A stretch of DNA of 10,818 nucleotides from Gemmatimonadota bacterium (GCA_015492755.1 WGEM01000280.1:1-10818), one strand, 5' to 3'; shown: positions 1 through 9,072, numbered from the stretch's first letter. Translations and numbers: made by a program. The notes: generated from the letters alone by a model not told the origin.

Positions 1-692
1 GTGTGCACCTCCGGCGGCATACCGGGGCGGTGGGCGGGCACCACGCGGAGCGAGGCCACGTTCTCATTGAACGACAGGGCGGAAACGGGCGCGGCGAAGT
101 GGTCGTTGAGGTCCTCCTCGTTCCAGGTGGGCATGCGCTCCGGTCCCTCGAGGTAGGAGGCATCCGCCACCAGATCGCCGGCCACCGTATGCACTCCGGC
201 GGCCAGAAGCTGCTCTGTCAGGATGCGGAAGACCGCATCCTTCCGCGCGTGGAAGCGATCGGAGAGCCCCGCGTCCCCGGTGCCGTAGAGGATCAGGTCA
301 CCGTGCAGGACCCCGTCGCGAACGGGCCCGGTACCCAGCAGGTAGGTGCGGTAGCGGTAGTCCGGGCCCAGTGTGGCCAGCGCCGCCGCCGTGGTGAGGA
401 GCTTGACGTTGGACGCCGGCGCCAGCGCGCTGTCGGCATTCAGCGCGAAGAGGGTATCCCCCCGGTCCAGCGAGGTGACCAGCACCGCCCAGGTGGCTCC
501 CCGCCGCTGGACCCGCCGTACGACGCCGGCCAGATCGCGCTCCAGCGCCGCCACCGCCGTGGCTCGCGCATGCGTCTCCTGAGCGACACCTGCCGCCGGG
601 GCAGCCAGCGCGGCCGCCAGCAAGACCCAGACGGGGCTGCCGGCGGTGCGCACCCGGGCCCGTGGACCGGAGTGTCCGAGGGGCGTGCGCAC
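1..692 (-). CDS. dacB: D-alanyl-D-alanine carboxypeptidase/endopeptidase, PBP4 (DacB) family, N-terminal part
   Basis: Partial gene: the C-terminus lies beyond the left edge, leaving 230 codons. PBP4 enzymes are periplasmic serine hydrolases that trim or cut peptide crosslinks in peptidoglycan. From the GTG at 692 the protein begins with a basic stretch and a hydrophobic segment (about residues 20-36, VWVLLAAALAAPAAG) ending in AGVAQE, a likely Sec signal peptide. The nucleophile motif SxxK is SNVK at residues 94-97, in the context APASNVKLLTTAAAL typical of PBP4. It is followed by the YRYRTYLLGTG and GDLILYGTGDAGLS stretches and the family's large insertion domain (SALSFNENVASLRV). The SxN and KTG motifs must lie outside the window. 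The start at 692 was chosen because GGAGG sits 8 bases upstream; a GTG at 707 lacks such a site. The gene starts 25 bases after the stop of the PerR-type gene, so the two are probably co-transcribed. The family call is firm; the exact substrate is not known. Confidence 0.9.
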   Translation of the reverse strand, partial: MRTPLGHSGPRARVRTAGSPVWVLLAAALAAPAAGVAQETHARATAVAALERDLAGVVRRVQRRGATWAVLVTSLDRGDTLFALNADSALAPASNVKLLTTAAALATLGPDYRYRTYLLGTGPVRDGVLHGDLILYGTGDAGLSDRFHARKDAVFRILTEQLLAAGVHTVAGDLVADASYLEGPERMPTWNEEDLNDHFAAPVSALSFNENVASLRVVPAHRPGMPPEVH

Positions 693-717
693 GCGGAGCG
701 CCTCCACGGGGGAGGAG

Positions 718-1176
718 TCAGGCCCGGATCGCCCTGGGGGCCGTCTCCCGCCGGCACGCCTCGCAGAGGCCGGTGAGTTCGAGGCGGTATCCGGTCACCT
801 CGAATCCCTCGGCGCGATCGGCCAGCGCCTCGATGGAACGCGTGTCCACCTCGCCCGGAACGTCCGCCACCGCGCCGCAGGAGACGCAACGGACGTGGAG
901 GTGGGGATCGGTTCGCCCATCGTAGCGGGCGGAGCCGTCACTGTACGTGAGCTTGACCGCAAGACCGCAGCCCACCAGCGTCTCGAGGCTCTTGTAGACG
1001 GTGGCCAGCGAGATGCCGGGAATGTCCCGGCGCACCGCCAGGAACACGTCCTCCGCCGTGGGGTGGATGTCGGTATTCGCCAGAAACCGGTAGACGGCGG
1101 CGCGTTGTTCGGTGAAGCGCTGGCCGCTGGCTTCCAGGGCCCGGCGGAGCCGTTGTTCATTCGTGCCGATTCGCAT
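718..1176 (-). CDS. perR: PerR-type Fur-family peroxide/iron-responsive repressor
   Basis: A 152-residue Fur-family DNA-binding regulator. The N-terminal half is a winged helix (ASGQRFTEQRAAVYRFL, HPTAEDVF, ISLATVYKSLETL). The C-terminal half is the dimerisation and metal domain. Residues equivalent to the Bacillus subtilis PerR regulatory site are all present in order: His38 (HPTAED), Asp86 (RYD), His92 and His94 (DPHLH) and Asp105 (AVADV). The structural zinc cysteines are Cys97/Cys100 and Cys138/Cys141. His38 and His92 match the histidines that are oxidised in PerR, and Asp105 matches the residue that separates peroxide-sensing PerR from many Fur proteins. I infer a peroxide sensor that uses Fe(II) or Mn(II). 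Two ATGs are possible, at 1182 and 1176. I prefer 1176 because the promoter places transcription start there. Other options are Fur or Zur, which the Asp and His pattern makes less likely. A P1B-4 iron-type exporter with a matching operator lies nearby. Confidence 0.85.
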   Translation of the reverse strand: MRIGTNEQRLRRALEASGQRFTEQRAAVYRFLANTDIHPTAEDVFLAVRRDIPGISLATVYKSLETLVGCGLAVKLTYSDGSARYDGRTDPHLHVRCVSCGAVADVPGEVDTRSIEALADRAEGFEVTGYRLELTGLCEACRRETAPRAIRA

Positions 1177-1182
1177 GGTCAT

Positions 1183-1212
1183 ACGTTATCCGAGGCGGTG
1201 AAAAGGTGTCAA
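1183..1212 (-). promoter_or_regulatory. Promoter of the perR-type gene, probably leaderless
   Basis: Reading the minus strand, a perfect -35 box TTGACA (1207-1212) is followed 18 bases later by TAACGT (1183-1188). An overlapping reading is GATAAC at 1185-1190 with a 16-base spacer. TAACGT ends 7 bases before the ATG at 1176, so transcription should start on or next to that ATG, leaving no room for a ribosome binding site. The -35 box overlaps the start codon (1212-1214) of the divergent plus-strand gene. The -35 match is seen directly; the leaderless start is inferred. Confidence 0.6.
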
Positions 1213-1844
1213 TGACCGGGCCGGACGAACTCCTGACGCTGGAGCCGTTCCTGGATGCGGTGAGTGAGGGCGTGACGGCCTGCGGGTGGGCGTGCTCCGG
1301 CATCCAGAAGACCACCAGCCACCACTTCGAGGGTCGGTGGGAGGGGGAGACGACGCGGAGCGCGTACCTGTTTTTTCACCCGGTGGGCAGTGGGGATCCC
1401 TGCCCTTCCGACGCCGCACGGGCCGGGGTCCCGGCGCCGGTGCTGGATTGGGGGGAGGATGTGGCGGTGGACGTCTTCCTGGACGAGACGGCGCGGGGGC
1501 TGGCGGGAAACGTGGCGCTGGTGGTGGACCTCCCGGAATTGCGGAAGGTGCTGGAACATTCCGGAGACGCAGAGACGCTGCTGCGGGAGCTGGAGGAGGT
1601 GGCGTCCCAACATCTCCCCGACGACGTCCCCACGCCCCTCACGCTCCGGGTGGCGCTGCGGGATACGGGGCTGGCGCCCGGCAGCGCGGAGGTCCAGGCG
1701 CGGTTTAAGGTGCGCATCCCCCGGCGGGTCATCACCCGCGGCGCCACGGCGGTGCGGGCGTTGGCCGGGGCGGCGGTGCGCGGCTTTCACAACGTGCTGG
1801 CCGACGCCGGCCTGCGCCGGCTGGGCGGTGTGGGCGCCGGTTGA
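1212..1844 (+). CDS. Unrecognised protein, 210 residues
   Basis: I do not recognise this protein. It is taken as real because third positions are almost all G/C in this frame. The opposite-strand reading frame over the same bases gives a His/Arg/Gln-rich product typical of a GC shadow. The protein appears soluble, with no signal peptide or convincing membrane segment. Visible features are a conserved-looking N-terminal block with two cysteines four residues apart (ACGWAC) and SHHFEGRWEGE, then an alternating hydrophobic YLFFHPV. An acidic middle follows (WGEDVAVDVFLDE, LELEEV-like helix). The tail is basic and helical (KVRIPRRVITRGATAVRALAGAAVRGF). Start: ATG 1212 has AAAAGG 5 bases upstream; a GTG at 1206 in frame is the alternative. 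It is divergent from the perR-type gene with 35 bases between start codons, and converges on the metal ATPase with a 17-base gap. Position between two metal/peroxide genes is suggestive only. Confidence 0.7.
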   Translation: MTGPDELLTLEPFLDAVSEGVTACGWACSGIQKTTSHHFEGRWEGETTRSAYLFFHPVGSGDPCPSDAARAGVPAPVLDWGEDVAVDVFLDETARGLAGNVALVVDLPELRKVLEHSGDAETLLRELEEVASQHLPDDVPTPLTLRVALRDTGLAPGSAEVQARFKVRIPRRVITRGATAVRALAGAAVRGFHNVLADAGLRRLGGVGAG

Positions 1845-1861
1845 GGCCCTGATCTCCAGGC

Positions 1862-3862
1862 TCACGGTGACCTGCCGGGTGCCAGAAGGCGAAGACCGTT
1901 CATGACCACCACGATGGTGCTTCCCTCGTGACCCACCACGCCGGCGGTGAGGCCGATGCGCCCCAGGAGCGCCAGGAGCACGAGACCGCCCATGACGCCC
2001 ACGGCGAAACCCAGATTCTGCCGCACGATCCTCCGCGCGCGGCGGCTAAGGTCCAGCGCGTATACGATCCGTTCGAGGCGGTCCCCCATGACCACCACGT
2101 CGGCCGTGTCCAGGGCCACGTCGGTCCCGGCGCCGCCCATGGCGACGCCCACGTCCGCCGCCGCCAGCGCGGGCGCGTCGTTCACACCGTCGCCCACCAT
2201 GCCCACCACCGCGCCCTCCGCCCTCAGGCGCCGCACCAGCTCGCTCTTCTCTTCGGGGAAGAGCTCGGCGAACACCTCGTCCACACCGGTGGCGCGGGCC
2301 ACCGCCTCCGCCGCGGCCCGGTCGTCGCCCGTGAGCATCACCACCTTCCGTACGCCTCGCTGCTTCAGCGCGTCCACCGCCTCCCGGGCCTCCTCCCGCA
2401 CCACGTCGGAGACCGCGAAGGCCGCCACGACCTCGCCGTCCAGCGCCACGAAGACCGGCGTCGCCAGCGCGCCGTTCCGCCCGTCCCGCAGCGCCCCGGC
2501 GAGGCCGTCGGGGACGGGCCCCGCTTCGGCTTCCAACCAATCGCGCCGCCCCACCAGGACGTCGACGCCGTCCACCCTGGCCCGGACGCCGCGACCCGGG
2601 ACGGTTTCGAACGCTTCGGGTTCCAGCACCTCGACGCCACGTGCGCGTGCGCCCTCCACCAGCGCCGAGGCGATGGGGTGCTCGGAGTTCGCCTCCGCCG
2701 ACGCCGCCAGTCGGAGGACGTACCGTGCCGCCTCATGGGCCTCCTCGCCCGGCGGGGATGCACCCGGTGCGGATCGTCCCCCACCGCCTGTGGCGAGCGC
2801 GGGTAGCGTCGCGCTGGGCGCCACGACGAACTCCGCCAGCGTGGGCGCACCCACGGTGAGGGTCCCCGTCTTGTCGAAGGCCACCACGTCCACGTCGGCG
2901 AGGGTGTCCAGGGGCGCGCCGCCCTTGAAGAGGAGCCCACGACGTGCCGCGTTGCTCACCGCCGCGACGATGGTGGCGGGGATGGAGATCACCAGCGCGC
3001 AGGGAGACGCCACCACCAGGAGCGTCATGGCGCGGTAGAAGGCCTCCTGGAAGGGCCACCCCAGAGCCCACCACGGCACCACCACGGCCAGGAGCGCCGC
3101 CGCCAGGACACCCCCGGCGTAGCGTCCCTCCATGCGTTCGATCCAGCTCTGGGTGGGCGCGCGGGACGCCTGCGCCTCCTCCACGGCGCGGATGACGCGG
3201 GCCAGCGCGGTTTCCGAGAGCGCCTGCGTCATCCGCACCGAGAGGACACCGGTGATGTTCAGCGTACCGGCGAAGACGGGGTCCCCCGTGCCCTTCCGCA
3301 CCGGGACGGGCTCCCCGGTGAGCGTCGACTCGTCCACCCGGGACCGGCCCTCTTCCACCACGCCGTCCACGGGGATTCGCTCCCCCGGCCCCACACGGAC
3401 CGCGTCTCCCACCGACAAGGACGTGACGGGCACGTCTTCCGGCCCGTTCTCGCCCAGGCGCGTGGCCGTGTCCGGGCGGAGCTCCATCAGGGCCCGGATG
3501 GACCGGCGCGTGTGGTGAAACGCGAACGTCTCCAGCGTGTTGCCCAGAGAGAACAGAAAGAGGAGGATGGCACCCTCCACCCACGCCCCCACCGCCGCGG
3601 CGCCTGCGGCGGCCACCACCATGAGGAGGTCCACGTCCAGACGGGTACGGAGGAGCGCCCCTCCTGCGCGCAGGGCAGGCTCCCACCCCCCTGCGGCATA
3701 CGCCATCGCGAGGGCGCCGAGCGCGTACGGCGCCCCTCGCGCCTCGAGCCGCCACCCCACCACCAGGAGGGCCCCGCAGAGGGCGGTGGAGACAAGCTGC
3801 GCCTTCGCGACGCCGCTCTCCCCCCGGGTGTCGCAGCAGGCGGGTCTGTTTTCGCTATTCAT
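1862..3862 (-). CDS. P1B-4-type heavy-metal (Fe2+/Co2+/Zn2+) exporting ATPase, PfeT/CoaT-like
   Basis: A 666-residue inner-membrane P-type ATPase that exports a divalent metal at the cost of ATP. Motifs in order are: TGE (residues 182-184, actuator domain), SPC in the metal-path helix (286-288, [13 protein letters not shown]), DKTGT with phosphorylated Asp330, HP (395-396, SEHPIAS, nucleotide domain), TGDD (511-514), GDGVNDAP (557-564), and HEGST in the last helix (645-649). SPC together with HEGxT defines subgroup P1B-4, which includes PfeT, CtpD, CoaT and FrvA. There is no N-terminal HMA domain, only a short tail with a Cys-Cys pair (residues 9-10). A Gly/Ser/Pro-rich insert lies at about 353-373. 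The start at ATG 3862 fits the promoter; an in-frame TTG at 3898 lies in the -35 box and is unlikely. With a PerR/Fur-like operator at the promoter and a PerR-type gene nearby, Fe(II) efflux is the likeliest role. Substrate remains an inference. Confidence 0.9.
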   Translation of the reverse strand: MNSENRPACCDTRGESGVAKAQLVSTALCGALLVVGWRLEARGAPYALGALAMAYAAGGWEPALRAGGALLRTRLDVDLLMVVAAAGAAAVGAWVEGAILLFLFSLGNTLETFAFHHTRRSIRALMELRPDTATRLGENGPEDVPVTSLSVGDAVRVGPGERIPVDGVVEEGRSRVDESTLTGEPVPVRKGTGDPVFAGTLNITGVLSVRMTQALSETALARVIRAVEEAQASRAPTQSWIERMEGRYAGGVLAAALLAVVVPWWALGWPFQEAFYRAMTLLVVASPCALVISIPATIVAAVSNAARRGLLFKGGAPLDTLADVDVVAFDKTGTLTVGAPTLAEFVVAPSATLPALATGGGGRSAPGASPPGEEAHEAARYVLRLAASAEANSEHPIASALVEGARARGVEVLEPEAFETVPGRGVRARVDGVDVLVGRRDWLEAEAGPVPDGLAGALRDGRNGALATPVFVALDGEVVAAFAVSDVVREEAREAVDALKQRGVRKVVMLTGDDRAAAEAVARATGVDEVFAELFPEEKSELVRRLRAEGAVVGMVGDGVNDAPALAAADVGVAMGGAGTDVALDTADVVVMGDRLERIVYALDLSRRARRIVRQNLGFAVGVMGGLVLLALLGRIGLTAGVVGHEGSTIVVVMNGLRLLAPGRSP

Positions 3863-3873
3863 AATGATTATTG
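3859..3873. promoter_or_regulatory. PerR/Fur-box-like operator at the metal ATPase start
   Basis: The 15 bases TCATAATGATTATTG (plus strand) sit in an AT-rich island (about 3856-3879) inside otherwise GC-rich DNA. Against the 7-1-7 Bacillus PerR box TTATAAT-N-ATTATAA they match 11 of 14 positions. Against the Fur box TGATAAT-N-ATTATCA they also match 11 of 14, so the sequence does not separate the two. The site covers the ATPase start codon (3860-3862) and overlaps its -10 box, so bound repressor should block transcription. Known precedent: B. subtilis pfeT, a P1B-4 ATPase gene, is controlled by PerR. Confidence 0.65.
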
Positions 3874-3898
3874 ATAACACCTCTGCGGCGCCTGGCAA
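3871..3898 (-). promoter_or_regulatory. Promoter of the P1B-4 ATPase gene, probably leaderless
   Basis: On the minus strand, -35 TTGCCA (3893-3898, 5 of 6 matches to TTGACA) is followed after 16 bases by -10 TATCAA (3871-3876, 4 of 6). The -10 ends 8 bases before ATG 3862. AATAAT (3867-3872, 5 of 6) is an alternative -10 but would need a 20-base spacer. There is no Shine-Dalgarno sequence in the bases just before the ATG, so I infer a leaderless or nearly leaderless mRNA. The operator at 3859-3873 overlaps this promoter. Confidence 0.5.
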
Positions 3899-4030
3899 CC
3901 GTGGGCGGCATCCTCTTGCCGCTCGGCCTCACGGAGGATACAGATGGGGCCACCGTCCGGCACCGTCTTCGAGACCCCGCCGTGGACGCGACGCGCGCCT
4001 CCGAGATGCACACCCCAACCCACGAGCACG

Positions 4031-5992
4031 ATGAGTCACGACTCCTCCGCCTCCATGGACGCCCTCCTGCACGAGCACCGTCGGTTTTCCCCTCCGCCGG
4101 CGTTTCGCGCTCGCGCGGTGGTGAAGAGCGACGACATCTACGCGCGGGCCGCCGGGGACCGGGAAGCGTACTGGGCGGAGTGGGCCGCCCGGCTCCACTG
4201 GTTCCGCCCCTGGTCGCGGATTCTGGAGTGGACGCCGCCGCATGCCAAGTGGTTCGTGGACGGCACGCTCAACGCCTCGTACAACTGCCTGGACCGTCAT
4301 CTGGACGGGCCACGCGCCGAGCAGCCGGCGCTCATCTGGGAGGGTGAGCCGGGCGACACCCGCACCCTCACGTACCGGGAGCTGCACCGGGAGGTCTGCC
4401 GCTTCGCCAACGTCCTGAAGGGCCTCGGAGTGTCGCGCGGGGATCGCGTCACCATCTACCTCCCCATGATCCCGGAGGCGGCGGTGGCGATGCTGGCGTG
4501 TGCCCGCATCGGGGCCATCCACTCGGTGGTCTTCGGCGGCTTCAGCCCCGAGTCGCTGGCGGACCGGAACAACGACGCCGAGGCCAAAGTGCTCGTCACC
4601 GCCGACGGTGGCTGGCGTCGGCGTTGGCCTTCAGGGGGACGACGGAGCCCCGACGCCGCGCTCGCATCGTCACCCACCGTGGAGAAGGTGGTGGTGGTGC
4701 GCCGCGGGGGGGCGCTCAGCGAACGGGTGGACGCCGCGATGGTGGAGGGGAGGGACTACTGGTATCACGAGTTGATGGCAGAGGCGTCCGAGGAGTGTCC
4801 GGCGGAGGAGATGGATGCGGAGGATACGCTCTTCATCCTGTACACGTCGGGCACGACGGGAAAGCCCAAGGGCGTGCAGCATTCCACCGGCGGCTACCTG
4901 ACGCAGGTATACGCCACCACCAGGGTGGTCTTCGACCTTCAGGACGACGACGTCTACTGGTGCACCGCGGACGTGGGCTGGATCACCGGCCACTCCTACA
5001 TCGTCTACGGACCGCTGGCCAACGGCGCGCGGGTCCTCATGTACGAAGGTGCGCCGGATCACCCGGACCGCGGTCGCTTCTGGGCGCTCTGTGAGAAGTA
5101 CGGTGTCACCATCTTCTACACCGCGCCCACCGCCATCCGGGCGTTCATGCGCTGGGGCGACGCCTGGCCCGGCCGGTACGACCTGTCGAAGCTCCGGCTT
5201 CTGGGCACCGTGGGGGAGCCCATCAATCCCGAGGCCTGGATGTGGTATCACCGCGTCATCGGCGGTGAGCGCTGCCCCATCGTGGACACGTGGTGGCAGA
5301 CCGAGACCGGCGCCATCATGATCACGCCGCTGCCCGGCGTCACCGAGACCAAGCCCGGCTCCGCCACCCGGCCCTTCCCGGGGATCGAGGCGGCGGTCCT
5401 GGACGACGACGGCAAGCCGGCCACCGCGGGCTATCTCGCCATCACGTCGCCCTGGCCGTCCATGCTGCGCACCGTCTGGGGAGACGACGAGCGCTACCGG
5501 CAGACCTACTGGTCCAAGTGGGACGGCATCTACTTCCCCGGAGACGGTGCCAAGGTGGACGAGGACGGCGATCTCTGGATCCTGGGCCGTGTGGACGACG
5601 TCCTGAACGTGGCCGGCCACCGGATCGGCACCATGGAGGTGGAGAGCGCCCTGGTGGACCACCCGGCGGTGGCGGAGGCGGCGGTGGTGGGGAAATCCCA
5701 CGACATCAAGGGGCAGTCCATCGCCGCCTTCGTGACGCTGAAGGAGGGGATGGAGGGCACCGACGCGTTGGAGGAAGAACTCCGCCACCATGTGGCGAAG
5801 AAGATCGGTGCCATCGCCAGGCCCGAGCTGGTGATCTTCACCGCCGACCTGCCCAAGACCCGCTCGGGAAAGATCATGCGGCGGCTCCTGCGCGATATCG
5901 CGGAGGGGAGGGCCGTGGGTGACACCACGACGCTCGCCGACCCCGCGGTGGTGGCCAGGCTCCAGGCGATCTACGAGGAGGAGGAGGGCTGA
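4031..5992 (+). CDS. acs: Acetyl-CoA synthetase (AMP-forming)
   Basis: A cytoplasmic enzyme that activates acetate with ATP and CoA to acetyl-CoA; 653 residues, close to the E. coli length of 652. Visible motifs are the adenylation loop [11 protein letters not shown] (271-281), WWQTETG (421-427, with the Trp that limits the acyl pocket to acetate), [20 protein letters not shown] (501-520), the hinge and A8 region [15 protein letters not shown], and the C-terminal [14 protein letters not shown]. In the last motif Lys614 is the catalytic lysine that is acetylated for control in other bacteria. The start at 4031 gives the family's usual N-terminus ([14 protein letters not shown]) but lacks a clear ribosome site. 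An in-frame ATG at 3944 has GGAGG 6 bases upstream and would add a Pro/Arg-rich 29-residue extension. Residues 198-207 look out of frame (see findings). The gene is divergent from the ATPase gene, with no obvious functional link. Confidence 0.95.
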   Translation: MSHDSSASMDALLHEHRRFSPPPAFRARAVVKSDDIYARAAGDREAYWAEWAARLHWFRPWSRILEWTPPHAKWFVDGTLNASYNCLDRHLDGPRAEQPALIWEGEPGDTRTLTYRELHREVCRFANVLKGLGVSRGDRVTIYLPMIPEAAVAMLACARIGAIHSVVFGGFSPESLADRNNDAEAKVLVTADGGWRRRWPSGGRRSPDAALASSPTVEKVVVVRRGGALSERVDAAMVEGRDYWYHELMAEASEECPAEEMDAEDTLFILYTSGTTGKPKGVQHSTGGYLTQVYATTRVVFDLQDDDVYWCTADVGWITGHSYIVYGPLANGARVLMYEGAPDHPDRGRFWALCEKYGVTIFYTAPTAIRAFMRWGDAWPGRYDLSKLRLLGTVGEPINPEAWMWYHRVIGGERCPIVDTWWQTETGAIMITPLPGVTETKPGSATRPFPGIEAAVLDDDGKPATAGYLAITSPWPSMLRTVWGDDERYRQTYWSKWDGIYFPGDGAKVDEDGDLWILGRVDDVLNVAGHRIGTMEVESALVDHPAVAEAAVVGKSHDIKGQSIAAFVTLKEGMEGTDALEEELRHHVAKKIGAIARPELVIFTADLPKTRSGKIMRRLLRDIAEGRAVGDTTTLADPAVVARLQAIYEEEEG

Positions 5993-5994
5993 GC

Positions 5995-6021
5995 GCGCCG
6001 GAGCGGGGTCTCCGACGGCGC
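5995..6021. terminator. GC-rich hairpin between convergent acs and acyltransferase genes
   Basis: CGGAG (5999-6003) pairs with CTCCG (6010-6014), extended by GCGC (5995-5998) with GCGC (6018-6021) across a 3-base bulge. It sits just after the acs stop, in the 46-base gap before the stop of the convergent gene, where a two-way terminator would be expected. It lacks a T-tract on either side, so intrinsic termination is uncertain. Confidence 0.3.
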
Positions 6022-6038
6022 CGGTTCCGCCGCGGGAG

Positions 6039-6863
6039 CTACTCCGTGGCCAGGGGGTCCGGCGTCGGGGGCGCCTTGCGGGCCCGTTCCTCGGCGGGTT
6101 TCTCCTTGACCTTACGCGCCGGCACCCCCACGTAGACCCAGTGGGGCTCGGTGTCGCGGGTGAGCACCGAGCACGCCCCCACCATGGAGTCTTCCGCCAC
6201 GGTGGTGCCTGCGAGGATGGTGGCGTGGTAGGTGATGCGGGCGCCGCGCCCGATGACGGTGCGGGGCGTGTACACGATCCGCCCGTCCACGATGTCGTGG
6301 GAGTGGGAATACACGTTGGCGAAGTCGGAGATGGATGCGCCGTCGCCGATCTCGATGCCGCCGCGATCATCCAGCAGCACGTGGCGGTGGACCACCACGT
6401 TGTCGCCCACGTGGAGGTTGTAGCCGAAGGACACCCGCACGAAGGTGAAGGCCTTGAAGTTCTTCCCGCAGCTCCCGAAGACGTGCTTCGCCAGGATCCG
6501 CCGGAAGGGCACACCCAGCGCCACGTTCTCCCCCAGTGGGCTGCGGTCGAACATCTCCCAGAGCCAGAGGAGCGGTTTGCGGGGGGCGTAGCGCGCCAGA
6601 TCGATTTCGGCGTAGTACTCGGGCTCCAGCGTCACGTGGCGGGGATCCATCTGAAGGAGCGCCACGCGCTGCGTCTCGGGGAGCGAATCGGGGGAGACCC
6701 CGGCAAGCTGGGGATAGTAGATCTCGGTGAGGATTCGCCGGCAGAGCTCGTTGCGATCGCAGTCGGGATCGTCCAGCTCCTCACGGAGCCAGGCCAGCCA
6801 TTCGTCGTACGCCTGCCCGGCCCGGGAGGCGACGGAGACGGTGCGGAGCGGGAGGAAGGTCAT
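6039..6863 (-). CDS. Left-handed beta-helix (hexapeptide repeat) acyltransferase, maltose/WbbJ O-acetyltransferase-like
   Basis: A 274-residue protein with two parts. Residues about 1-140 are helical and of unrecognised fold ([50 protein letters not shown]). Residues about 149-250 carry hexapeptide repeats of the LbetaH fold: [57 protein letters not shown], ending in [11 protein letters not shown], which is the usual end of this transferase group. YSHSHD (His187/His189) matches the position of the catalytic histidine in maltose and nodulation acetyltransferases. It probably moves an acetyl group from acetyl-CoA to a sugar or sugar-like acceptor; the acceptor cannot be told. The charged tail ([14 protein letters not shown]) is outside the fold. 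The start at ATG 6863 agrees with the promoter found; upstream non-ATG starts would cross it. It is convergent with acs. Confidence 0.8.
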   Translation of the reverse strand: MTFLPLRTVSVASRAGQAYDEWLAWLREELDDPDCDRNELCRRILTEIYYPQLAGVSPDSLPETQRVALLQMDPRHVTLEPEYYAEIDLARYAPRKPLLWLWEMFDRSPLGENVALGVPFRRILAKHVFGSCGKNFKAFTFVRVSFGYNLHVGDNVVVHRHVLLDDRGGIEIGDGASISDFANVYSHSHDIVDGRIVYTPRTVIGRGARITYHATILAGTTVAEDSMVGACSVLTRDTEPHWVYVGVPARKVKEKPAEERARKAPPTPDPLATE

Positions 6864-6870
6864 GGAGAAG

Positions 6871-6898
6871 ACGTTAGGAGGATCGGGCGCGATGGCAA
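6871..6898 (-). promoter_or_regulatory. Promoter of the acyltransferase gene, probably leaderless
   Basis: On the minus strand, TTGCCA (6893-6898) is followed after 16 bases by TAACGT (6871-6876), the same -10 sequence as at the perR-type gene. Seven bases later comes ATG 6863. No Shine-Dalgarno sequence lies between, which fits a transcript starting at the ATG. The -10 matches TATAAT poorly overall (3 of 6) but keeps TAnnnT. Confidence 0.45.
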
Positions 6899-7009
6899 GG
6901 GAGGGCCGAGCTGAGCACTGGACGCCACCGGCGCCACGCGGCAACGTTGAGATGGGCAGCCGCCGCAGCGCGCCGCTCCTGCTCTTCGCAGCAACCCTGA
7001 GGGCCCCAT

Positions 7010-7440
7010 ATGCACGACATCCTGAGACAGCGACTCCTGCGGGCCATCGAGAGCCTCCCCGAGGACCGCATCTACCAGGTGCTGGACTACATCGAGTTCC
7101 TGGAACAGAAGTACGGGGAAGGGCCGCCGGCGGAGGCGTCGGGGCTCCAGCGCTTCGCCGAAGGCCTGGAGGACAAGCTCCGCCGCAAGGCGGTGAGCCC
7201 CAGCACCATCCGTGAGGCCTTTCAGCTCATCTCCGCCGCCGACCGCGTCCTGTCGGGCGTGTCCTCCGCCGGTCGGCAGATTCTGAAGGAGCTCAACGAG
7301 GCGCTGGAGGTGCCGCCGGGAAGCGCCGAGGGCACCTCCGGCACCACCCGCGCACTCCCCCGGGAGGCCGACGACGAAGTGGTGGAGGTCATCGAGGCGG
7401 ACCCGCGCCAGCGCTCGGGAGGGTCGGCGGGCGAACCCCG

Positions 7441-7444
<4 letters not shown>
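7010..7444 (+). CDS. Unrecognised small protein with N-terminal [15 protein letters not shown] motif
   Basis: A 144-residue acidic, mostly helical, probably cytoplasmic protein. I cannot name its function. Residues 1-35 ([32 protein letters not shown] is the region; key residues Leu-Pro-Glu-Asp then Val-Leu-Asp-Tyr-Ile-Glu) resemble the short helical DUF2281-type module often seen in antitoxin-like or accessory proteins, but no toxin partner is visible here. A central amphipathic stretch ([36 protein letters not shown]) may form a coiled coil. The last 40 residues are low-complexity, acidic and Gly/Ser-rich, probably disordered. The start has a good ribosome site, GAGGG at 6999-7003, 6 bases before the ATG. 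Third-position G/C is high, supporting a real gene. Its stop codon overlaps the -35 box of the guaB promoter. Confidence 0.7.
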
Positions 7445-9071
<1,627 letters not shown>

Positions 9072-9072
9072 A

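Noticed and set aside
1845..1861. Terminator between the convergent unknown gene and the ATPase gene
   Set aside because: The gap is only 17 bases, and I found no stable inverted repeat or T-tract there.
1209..1865. 218-codon minus-strand frame opposite the unknown gene at 1212-1844
   Set aside because: Composition (His, Gln, Arg, Pro) is that of a GC shadow, and the plus frame has better third-position G/C and a more protein-like residue pattern.
3871..4347. Plus-strand frame overlapping the acs 5' region
   Set aside because: Part of it has high third-position G/C, but it continues deep into acs in the wrong frame and shows no recognisable motif or ribosome site.
4670..6514. 614-codon minus-strand frame across acs and the acyltransferase
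   Set aside because: It crosses acs antisense and overlaps the real acyltransferase gene in a different frame. Its tail is repetitive Ser/Thr/Pro/Arg shadow sequence.
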